A stretch of DNA of 6,780 nucleotides from CAYPIE01 sp964410665 (lineage in GTDB: Bacteria; Planctomycetota; Planctomycetia; Gemmatales; Gemmataceae). The notes under the pieces were generated by a model that was not told where the DNA came from, did not search any database, and saw only the letters and a list, made by a program, of their open reading frames with translations. Positions 1 to 5,793 of the stretch are shown one piece after another. Every line of letters begins with the position of its first letter. The stretch's first letter is position 1. The stretch spans positions 1-6,780 of the forward strand of contig CAYPIE010000173.1 of assembly GCA_964410665.1 (NCBI GenBank), read 5' to 3'. The position numbers and the translations under genes were made by a program.

Positions 1-1522
1 GCCAATTCTCGGCGGCGCTGATCGCAGCCAGTGTATCGACAACGCCATAACCGTAGTCATGGCTGACCCAGCGTCCGGCTCCGTTCTGGAACCAGCTGGG
101 ATTGCTTGGATCATTTTGCCGGGCGGTGGTGGCCAAGATCTGTTGGACATCGCGGTAGCTCAGAGTGGGGTTGGCTTCGAGCAACAGGGTGACCACGCCG
201 GAGATGACCGGAGCGGCGAACGAGGTTCCCTGAGCACCTGTGTAATCCCCTTGGCCATTGAGGCCCGAGCCATCATTAAAGCCGAAGTCCCCGGTGTTGT
301 CGGTAGCGATCACCGTCCCAGGATCATTGAATGGGCCTACGCCTCCTGGCGCGGAGATCAACAGGCTAGCGCCGGGGTTGCTATAGCTGGTGACTCGGCC
401 TGAGTTATCCAGGGCGGCCACGGTAATGGTGTACCGGGAGTTGGTCATGCTGGGCGCATAGTTCGTGTCCGAACCAACGCTGCGGTCGTTGCCGGCCGCC
501 CAGACGTAGATGGTCCCAAGGCCATTTCGACCGGTGGTGGCCCCTTGTTGGATCGCGGCTGCCACCGCCGGGATGGGTTCGGTATAGCCTGGATAGGCAG
601 GGCCCCAACTGTTGTTGAACACATCGACGACATCGACGCGATAACTCAGGGCATTGGCAACATCGTCGGTGGTGATATCGGGATCGTCTTCTCCCGGGAT
701 CAAGCGGAGCGGGACGATGGTGGCCTCAAAGCCGACACCGGCGATGCCGAGGCCGTTGTCGCCGCGACCGGCGGTCACGCCGGCGACCAGGGTGCCGTGG
801 GCATTATCCGTGCCCTGCGTCGAAGGCTCATTATCATCCTCGACGAAGTCCCAGCCATGCTGATCATCGACCAGGCCGTTGCCATCATCATCGCTACCAT
901 TGTTGGGATCGTCTGGGTTGGTCCAACGATTATCAATCAAATCAGGGTGGGTATGTTCAGTGCCGCCATCGATGATCCCCACGGTCACGCCGGTCCCCCG
1001 ATAGGAATCCCAGGCATCAAGGATGTTGATGTCTTCCCCAGCAATCCCCTCTCCTTGACCCGAGTTCTGTAAATGCCATTGCAGGTCAAATAATGGGTCA
1101 TCAGGGGTGAAGGCGAGTTCGAAGCCCGTCACCGGCAGGGAGGGGTAAAAGTAATCCACGGTCCCGTTGGATTGGAGGGTCCGTAATTCGGCGACAATGC
1201 CTTGATAATTGGCGTTTTGATTGAACTGCCAGCGAAACGCATCCTCAAAGTAGCGAACCGGCTCGGCACGGAGGACGCTGAGTTGGTCCAGGATGGCAGG
1301 TTGCTGGTTGAGGGCTTGGTCGTCAAAGCCGACGATCCACTCGTTGGCAAAGCCTTCGACCGGGCCGCGAGCGATTTCCTGTTCCATCCAAGCCAAGTCG
1401 CTGGGGGTGATGATGTAGCCATTCGGGACGGTGCGATCCTCGAGGGCTTCGGCCTGAAGCCGAACCGACAAGACGGGTACCGCCCGGAGTGGACGGAAAC
1501 TCTTCCAAGACGAATGACCCAT
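1..1522 (-). CDS. Secreted kexin-like S8 subtilase, 5' part (third gene, runs off left edge)
   Basis: This is the first 507 codons of a secreted serine protease; the 3' end lies beyond the left edge. The visible protein is identical to residues 1-507 of the complete gene at 2031-5285. It has an N-terminal LEDRTVP export-type motif (residues 27-33), a prodomain (about 34-140) and an S8 peptidase domain (about 170-505). The triad is Asp185 (IIDGG), His242 (AHGTLVAG) and Ser434 (GTSFAAP), with the oxyanion Asn345 (AAGND). All catalytic residues lie inside the window and no stop or frameshift interrupts them, so this copy looks functional as far as it can be seen. The ATG at 1522-1520 is chosen because GGGAG sits six bases upstream. 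Whether it carries the same P, cadherin-like and propeller domains cannot be seen. A crossover origin of the duplication predicts that its far C-terminus differs from that of the complete gene. Confidence 0.93.
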   Translation of the reverse strand, partial: MGHSSWKSFRPLRAVPVLSVRLQAEALEDRTVPNGYIITPSDLAWMEQEIARGPVEGFANEWIVGFDDQALNQQPAILDQLSVLRAEPVRYFEDAFRWQFNQNANYQGIVAELRTLQSNGTVDYFYPSLPVTGFELAFTPDDPLFDLQWHLQNSGQGEGIAGEDINILDAWDSYRGTGVTVGIIDGGTEHTHPDLIDNRWTNPDDPNNGSDDDGNGLVDDQHGWDFVEDDNEPSTQGTDNAHGTLVAGVTAGRGDNGLGIAGVGFEATIVPLRLIPGEDDPDITTDDVANALSYRVDVVDVFNNSWGPAYPGYTEPIPAVAAAIQQGATTGRNGLGTIYVWAAGNDRSVGSDTNYAPSMTNSRYTITVAALDNSGRVTSYSNPGASLLISAPGGVGPFNDPGTVIATDNTGDFGFNDGSGLNGQGDYTGAQGTSFAAPVISGVVTLLLEANPTLSYRDVQQILATTARQNDPSNPSWFQNGAGRWVSHDYGYGVVDTLAAISAAENW

Positions 1523-1528
1523 AAATAA

Positions 1529-1533
1529 CTCCC
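1529..1533 (-). promoter_or_regulatory. Ribosome binding site deciding the start of the left gene
   Basis: GGGAG on the minus strand lies six bases (TTATTT) upstream of the ATG at 1522-1520. It selects this ATG over the in-frame upstream TTG at 1618-1616, which has no comparable site and would add 32 residues unlike an export signal. Confidence 0.7.
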
Positions 1534-1639
1534 AATCAATGATATGACTCAGGGCCGGGCTGTGGATTTGCAGGGGAGGTTGAGACCAAGCAGACCAGCA
1601 AGCTCGGAACGCTACCAACTATGACAAAAGGATAACTTT

Positions 1640-1669
1640 AATATACTAATGATCGCAAGGAATCCACAA
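1640..1669 (-). promoter_or_regulatory. Alternative weak sigma70-like promoter, left gene
   Basis: On the minus strand TTGTGG (1669-1664) and TATATT (1645-1640) are separated by 18 bases. The -10 is a 5/6 match but the -35 matches only its first three bases. It would give a leader of roughly 110 bases. It is listed as an alternative to the site at 1720-1746; only one, or neither, may be used. Confidence 0.2.
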
Positions 1670-1719
1670 GAGATGCCCAGATTTCCAAAAACTCCCAGAA
1701 TATAAAATCTATGGGGAAA

Positions 1720-1746
1720 AAAATACACTGATAGATGAATTGTCAA
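1720..1746 (-). promoter_or_regulatory. Candidate sigma70-like promoter of the left gene
   Basis: A perfect TTGACA on the minus strand (1746-1741) is followed after 15 bases by TATTTT (1725-1720), a 4/6 match to a -10 box. It sits in the AT-rich part of the spacer, about 200 bases upstream of the ATG. The spacer length is short and planctomycete promoters are poorly defined, so this is a candidate only. Confidence 0.33.
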
Positions 1747-1958
1747 TCTTAGGCAGCTTTTTATCAGACAATATCAAGGTTTTCAACTGGACTAGGTTTG
1801 CATCAAGTCGCCGTGTGGGAGCTCTCCCCACCACCTCACCGTGGCCAATCGCGTCCTCATGTGCACGCCTTCCACCGCCTGCCACGTACGGATTAGACCG
1901 GGAAGGACCAAGCGAAGTTCCGCGTTATGCCGAGGGAGATTGCCGGTGGAGACCAGCG

Positions 1959-1996
1959 AAAAAGTGTCGAACCGCGCGGGTTTGGTTCCGCGCGGT
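1959..1996 (-). terminator. Hairpin terminator downstream of the complete protease gene
   Basis: A perfect 9-bp stem, ACCGCGCGG (1996-1988 read on the minus strand) with CCGCGCGGT (1979-1971), encloses an 8-base loop. It begins 34 bases past the stop codon. A run of five T (1963-1959) follows seven bases after the stem. The stem is very GC-rich and the T run is short and displaced, so this is an imperfect Rho-independent terminator. It would separate transcription of the complete gene from the left gene. Confidence 0.6.
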
Positions 1997-2030
1997 CCAT
2001 GGAGGCTACACTGGAAAGTCTAAAAATGGC

Positions 2031-5000
2031 TTAACCGACTTCGATGCCGCCCAAGAACTGGGTACCGAACGGGAAGAACAGCAACAGCTCTTCGCCGTCG
2101 AGGTGGTAACTGTTCACCCGGCCCACCTCGCCGGGACCCGCCGCGATGACCAGCTCCCCGATGCCATCGCCATCGGAGTCGGCCACGCCCACCCGCGCCC
2201 CGGCAGTCCAGATCTGATCGGGGTCTTCCCAGATCGAGGTGAAAGCCATGAAGGTCATCAGATCGTTCATGGTGCTGATCTCGACCACCCGGATGTGCGC
2301 GGAGCCGCCGATGCCGGGGCCGAGGACGACCTCGTCGAGTCCATCGCCATTCAGATCGCCGGCGGCGACGTTGACGCCGCCGCGGAAGTTGGGGTCGTAG
2401 GCCAAAAATGACTGCAAGTCGGTGCGGCTCAAGGCATCGATGACGCGGACATGGGGTCCTCCACCGGGCCCGGCTCCGACAATGAGATCGGAACGTCCAT
2501 CGCCATTGACATCGCCGGTGGCGACGTTGACGCCACCGCGGAAGCTATCGGCATAGGCCATGAAGTTGAGCAGCTCGACGACCCTCTGGGTGGTCATGAG
2601 CAGGCGTCCATCAAAGACGCGGACATGGGGTCCTCCGCCGGGCCCGGCTCCGACGACGACATCGTCAAAGCCATCGCCATTGACATCGCCGGCGGCGACG
2701 AAGGCTCCGCCGAGAAAGGCGGGATCATAGGCAAAGAAGCCGAAGACTTCCTGGTTGGAGTTGCCGTCGAAGATCTTGACGTGGGCTCCGCCGCCGGGCC
2801 CGGCGACGGTGATGAGCTCGGCGACGCCATCGGCGTTGAGATCGCCGGCGGTTCCGCGTGCGATGACACCGGTTCCGTAGGGGACGTGGTTGATCTGCTC
2901 CGCGCCGTTGAGGGTGTTGACCATCTTGACGACGCCGTCGTCGGGGGAGCTGGTGCTGACGACGATGGGGCGGTTGAAGTTTTGCGAGTCGGTGACAGGG
3001 AGTAACCCCTGGGGGCCCTGGATAAACTCTGGCGGTTCGCCGGGAGGTGGTTGTGTTCCATCGGGTAGGACCTCGATGGTCACGGTTGCCAGCGTACTGA
3101 CCAGGGTCCCATCGGTGGCAGTGTAGACAAAGCTGGCGGTGCCGGAGAAGCCAACCGTCGGGGTATAGGTAAACGAACCGTCGGCATTGACCGTCAGCGT
3201 TCCCTGACCCTGGATCAGGGCGATACTGGCAGGGTCGACCACACTCAAGCTCGCCCCGCTGGGACTGATGTCGTTGGTAAGGATGCCTGGAGATGCAACG
3301 GTGAGTGTCACTTCAAAGGGGGTGGTGTAGACATCGTCGTTGGCCACGACCTGATCGCCAGGCGGGGGAGGAACAAAATCTGGATCGGTGCCGGACAGAT
3401 TCAAGGCAATGGTCGAGATCGTGCCCTGATCTTGGGCGGCTCCGTCGGTAACCCGCAAGGTCCAAGTTCCGATCGACTGCTCCCCGCGCAGAAGATGGGT
3501 GCCAAAGGTGGCGTTGGCGTAGCTGTCGCCGGCATGCTGGCGGGTGTCAGCGAGGACCGAGACGCTGCCGGCCGGAGAGACTAGTTCAATCCGCAGATCA
3601 TCGGCGAAGGTGTGATCCGTGGAAAACTCCAGCTCCGCCCATTCGATGGTGACATTCTGGGTGACATCGAAGCGGAATTCCACGCCGGTGGGGTTGTTAT
3701 CAGGAATGGCGAGATTGACATTGATGGGCCCGGTGGACACATTCATTTCGGGGGGAAGGTTCTGCCAATTCTCGGCGGCGCTGATCGCAGCCAGTGTATC
3801 GACAACGCCATAACCGTAGTCATGGCTGACCCAGCGTCCGGCTCCGTTCTGGAACCAGCTGGGATTGCTTGGATCATTTTGCCGGGCGGTGGTGGCCAAG
3901 ATCTGTTGGACATCGCGGTAGCTCAGAGTGGGGTTGGCTTCGAGCAACAGGGTGACCACGCCGGAGATGACCGGAGCGGCGAACGAGGTTCCCTGAGCAC
4001 CTGTGTAATCCCCTTGGCCATTGAGGCCCGAGCCATCATTAAAGCCGAAGTCCCCGGTGTTGTCGGTAGCGATCACCGTCCCAGGATCATTGAATGGGCC
4101 TACGCCTCCTGGCGCGGAGATCAACAGGCTAGCGCCGGGGTTGCTATAGCTGGTGACTCGGCCTGAGTTATCCAGGGCGGCCACGGTAATGGTGTACCGG
4201 GAGTTGGTCATGCTGGGCGCATAGTTCGTGTCCGAACCAACGCTGCGGTCGTTGCCGGCCGCCCAGACGTAGATGGTCCCAAGGCCATTTCGACCGGTGG
4301 TGGCCCCTTGTTGGATCGCGGCTGCCACCGCCGGGATGGGTTCGGTATAGCCTGGATAGGCAGGGCCCCAACTGTTGTTGAACACATCGACGACATCGAC
4401 GCGATAACTCAGGGCATTGGCAACATCGTCGGTGGTGATATCGGGATCGTCTTCTCCCGGGATCAAGCGGAGCGGGACGATGGTGGCCTCAAAGCCGACA
4501 CCGGCGATGCCGAGGCCGTTGTCGCCGCGACCGGCGGTCACGCCGGCGACCAGGGTGCCGTGGGCATTATCCGTGCCCTGCGTCGAAGGCTCATTATCAT
4601 CCTCGACGAAGTCCCAGCCATGCTGATCATCGACCAGGCCGTTGCCATCATCATCGCTACCATTGTTGGGATCGTCTGGGTTGGTCCAACGATTATCAAT
4701 CAAATCAGGGTGGGTATGTTCAGTGCCGCCATCGATGATCCCCACGGTCACGCCGGTCCCCCGATAGGAATCCCAGGCATCAAGGATGTTGATGTCTTCC
4801 CCAGCAATCCCCTCTCCTTGACCCGAGTTCTGTAAATGCCATTGCAGGTCAAATAATGGGTCATCAGGGGTGAAGGCGAGTTCGAAGCCCGTCACCGGCA
4901 GGGAGGGGTAAAAGTAATCCACGGTCCCGTTGGATTGGAGGGTCCGTAATTCGGCGACAATGCCTTGATAATTGGCGTTTTGATTGAACTGCCAGCGAAA

Positions 5001-5285
5001 CGCATCCTCAAAGTAGCGAACCGGCTCGGCACGGAGGACGCTGAGTTGGTCCAGGATGGCAGGTTGCTGGTTGAGGGCTTGGTCGTCAAAGCCGACGATC
5101 CACTCGTTGGCAAAGCCTTCGACCGGGCCGCGAGCGATTTCCTGTTCCATCCAAGCCAAGTCGCTGGGGGTGATGATGTAGCCATTCGGGACGGTGCGAT
5201 CCTCGAGGGCTTCGGCCTGAAGCCGAACCGACAAGACGGGTACCGCCCGGAGTGGACGGAAACTCTTCCAAGACGAATGACCCAT
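2031..5285 (-). CDS. Secreted kexin-like S8 subtilase with P domain, cadherin-like domain and FG-GAP propeller
   Basis: This complete gene of 1084 residues encodes an exported serine endopeptidase. In order it has: a LEDRTVP motif (27-33), typical of planctomycete exported proteins; a prodomain (about 34-140); a kexin-like entry segment (DPLFDLQWHLQNSGQG, 142-157); and the S8 domain with Asp185, His242, oxyanion Asn345 and Ser434. An Asp/Asn-rich loop (about 202-232) is probably a calcium site. A P/Homo B domain follows (about 530-632; DDLRIELVSPAG, GTWTLRV), then a cadherin-like domain of the tandem-95/Big_9 type (about 646-741). A Pro-rich linker (747-752) leads to an FG-GAP propeller (about 766-1084) with calcium-type loops near 814, 866, 924, 976 and 1036. 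No C-terminal membrane anchor is visible. The ATG at 5285 has GGGAG six bases upstream; a longer frame from TTG at 5381 lacks one. Its substrate is unknown. By inference from the duplication, the head and propeller may come from different paralogues. Confidence 0.95.
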   Translation of the reverse strand: MGHSSWKSFRPLRAVPVLSVRLQAEALEDRTVPNGYIITPSDLAWMEQEIARGPVEGFANEWIVGFDDQALNQQPAILDQLSVLRAEPVRYFEDAFRWQFNQNANYQGIVAELRTLQSNGTVDYFYPSLPVTGFELAFTPDDPLFDLQWHLQNSGQGEGIAGEDINILDAWDSYRGTGVTVGIIDGGTEHTHPDLIDNRWTNPDDPNNGSDDDGNGLVDDQHGWDFVEDDNEPSTQGTDNAHGTLVAGVTAGRGDNGLGIAGVGFEATIVPLRLIPGEDDPDITTDDVANALSYRVDVVDVFNNSWGPAYPGYTEPIPAVAAAIQQGATTGRNGLGTIYVWAAGNDRSVGSDTNYAPSMTNSRYTITVAALDNSGRVTSYSNPGASLLISAPGGVGPFNDPGTVIATDNTGDFGFNDGSGLNGQGDYTGAQGTSFAAPVISGVVTLLLEANPTLSYRDVQQILATTARQNDPSNPSWFQNGAGRWVSHDYGYGVVDTLAAISAAENWQNLPPEMNVSTGPINVNLAIPDNNPTGVEFRFDVTQNVTIEWAELEFSTDHTFADDLRIELVSPAGSVSVLADTRQHAGDSYANATFGTHLLRGEQSIGTWTLRVTDGAAQDQGTISTIALNLSGTDPDFVPPPPGDQVVANDDVYTTPFEVTLTVASPGILTNDISPSGASLSVVDPASIALIQGQGTLTVNADGSFTYTPTVGFSGTASFVYTATDGTLVSTLATVTIEVLPDGTQPPPGEPPEFIQGPQGLLPVTDSQNFNRPIVVSTSSPDDGVVKMVNTLNGAEQINHVPYGTGVIARGTAGDLNADGVAELITVAGPGGGAHVKIFDGNSNQEVFGFFAYDPAFLGGAFVAAGDVNGDGFDDVVVGAGPGGGPHVRVFDGRLLMTTQRVVELLNFMAYADSFRGGVNVATGDVNGDGRSDLIVGAGPGGGPHVRVIDALSRTDLQSFLAYDPNFRGGVNVAAGDLNGDGLDEVVLGPGIGGSAHIRVVEISTMNDLMTFMAFTSIWEDPDQIWTAGARVGVADSDGDGIGELVIAAGPGEVGRVNSYHLDGEELLLFFPFGTQFLGGIEVG
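2034..2990 (-). repeat. FG-GAP beta-propeller repeats, DNA-level internal repeats (complete gene)
   Basis: Five calcium-loop repeats plus a first blade lacking the loop encode the C-terminal propeller. Repeat starts are 52, 58, 52 and 60 codons apart. The repetition is visible in DNA: the segments at about 2442-2540 and 2616-2714 (174 bp apart) share long near-identical stretches, and related segments start near 2292 and 2778. The protein unit reads roughly F-AYDP-F-GG---A-GDVNGDG--D-VVGAGPGGGPHVRVFDG. The final residues FFPFGTQFLGGIEVG repeat the start of a blade, which would suit ring closure against the first blade. Confidence 0.85.
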
Positions 5286-5291
5286 AAATAA

Positions 5292-5296
5292 CTCCC
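5292..5296 (-). promoter_or_regulatory. Ribosome binding site deciding the start of the complete gene
   Basis: GGGAG on the minus strand lies six bases upstream of the ATG at 5285-5283. It supports this ATG rather than the TTG at 5381-5379. The protein from here opens MGHSSWKSFRPLRAV and reaches LEDRTVP at residue 27, as expected for this export-type N-terminus. Confidence 0.7.
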
Positions 5297-5402
5297 AATC
5301 AATGATATGACTCAGGGCCGGGCTGTGGATTTGCAGGGGAGGTTGAGACCAAGCAGACCAGCAAGCTCGGAACGCTACCAACTATGACAAAAGGATAACT
5401 TT

Positions 5403-5432
5403 AATATACTAATGATCGCAAGGAATCCACAA
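5403..5432 (-). promoter_or_regulatory. Alternative weak sigma70-like promoter, complete gene
   Basis: Second copy of the site at 1640-1669: TTGTGG (5432-5427), an 18-base spacer and TATATT (5408-5403). The -35 match is poor, so support is low. Confidence 0.2.
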
Positions 5433-5482
5433 GAGATGCCCAGATTTCCAAAAACTCCCAGAATATAAAATCTATGGGGAAA

Positions 5483-5509
5483 AAAATACACTGATAGATG
5501 AATTGTCAA
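5483..5509 (-). promoter_or_regulatory. Candidate sigma70-like promoter of the complete gene
   Basis: Identical copy of the site at 1720-1746: TTGACA (5509-5504), 15 bases, TATTTT (5488-5483). Because the two spacers are identical, both downstream genes should respond to the same signals if this region drives them. Confidence 0.33.
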
Positions 5510-5721
5510 TCTTAGGCAGCTTTTTATCAGACAATATCAAGGTTTTCAACTGGACTAGGTTTGCATCAAGTCGCCGTGTGGGAGCTCTCCCCACCACCTC
5601 ACCGTGGCCAATCGCGTCCTCATGTGCACGCCTTCCACCGCCTGCCACGTACGGATTAGACCGGGAAGGACCAAGCGAAGTTCCGCGTTATGCCGAGGGA
5701 GATTGCCGGTGGAGACCAGCG

Positions 5722-5759
5722 AAAAAGTGTCGAACCGCGCGGGTTTGGTTCCGCGCGGT
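5722..5759 (-). terminator. Hairpin terminator downstream of the right-hand gene
   Basis: Identical copy of the hairpin at 1959-1996: a 9-bp stem ACCGCGCGG/CCGCGCGGT with an 8-base loop, then TTTTT seven bases later on the minus strand. It begins 34 bases past the stop at 5796-5794 and suggests that the right gene and the complete gene are separate transcription units despite the same orientation. Confidence 0.6.
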
Positions 5760-5793
5760 CCATGGAGGCTACACTGGAAAGTCTAAAAATGGC

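Larger units (their letters stand above)
1523..2030. other. 508-bp intergenic spacer, copy 1
   Basis: This non-coding spacer lies between the stop of the complete gene (2031) and the start of the left gene (1522). It has two parts. Bases 1621-1800 are strikingly AT-rich (61 of 180 bases G or C, about 34%) and hold the promoter candidates. Bases about 1805-2030 are GC-rich and hold the terminator hairpin. Bases 1523-1620 form the distal leader with the ribosome binding site. A short GTGGG/CCCAC hairpin at 1815-1831 is also visible. The plus-strand open frames crossing it show no coding signal. It is base-for-base identical to 5286-5793. Confidence 0.85.
1..3017. repeat. Tandem duplication, left copy (period 3763 bp)
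   Basis: Direct repeat partner of 3764-6780. Bases 1-2969 match 3764-6732 with no difference found. Positions 2970, 2994, 2995, 3003, 3006, 3009 and 3012 differ from their partners. The repeat holds the front 507 codons of a protease gene, the spacer and the propeller end of the next gene. It is cut by the left window edge, so its true left limit is unknown. The 746 bases at 3018-3763 appear only once in the window. Confidence 0.97.
5286..5793. other. 508-bp intergenic spacer, copy 2
   Basis: This non-coding spacer between the upstream gene's stop (5794) and the complete gene's start is identical to 1523-2030. The AT-rich segment is at 5384-5563 and the GC-rich terminator part lies to its right. 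I compared the two copies by eye over the full 508 bp and found no difference. That is notable for non-coding DNA and argues for very recent duplication. Confidence 0.85.

Noticed and set aside
545..1072. Plus-strand open frame of 175 codons (also at 4308-4835)
   Set aside because: It is antisense to the subtilase catalytic domain, with composition driven by the GC-rich codons of the real gene. No domain or start signal supports it.
1815..1831. Small GTGGG/CCCAC hairpin in the spacer as a terminator or operator
   Set aside because: The stem is only about five pairs with no following T run, which is within chance for GC-rich DNA.
1740..2411. Plus-strand open frame of 223 codons (also at 5503-6174)
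   Set aside because: It begins in the AT-rich spacer and then runs antisense through the propeller repeats. Its apparent repeats are mirror images of GDVNGDG codons, and no ribosome binding site or recognisable domain is seen.
2034..2990. CRISPR-like or satellite array
   Set aside because: The periodicity is in whole codons (52-60 codons per unit) and encodes conserved FG-GAP blades. There are no short identical repeats with unique spacers.
2451..3005. Plus-strand open frame rich in Gly, Asp and Ile
   Set aside because: It is a shadow of the FG-GAP repeats. The periodic IDIAGGD pattern is the reverse complement of the coding repeat.
5286..5381. Upstream extension of the complete gene to a TTG at 5381
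   Set aside because: It would add 32 residues not resembling a signal sequence, has no ribosome binding site, and the ATG at 5285 has a clear GGGAG at good spacing.
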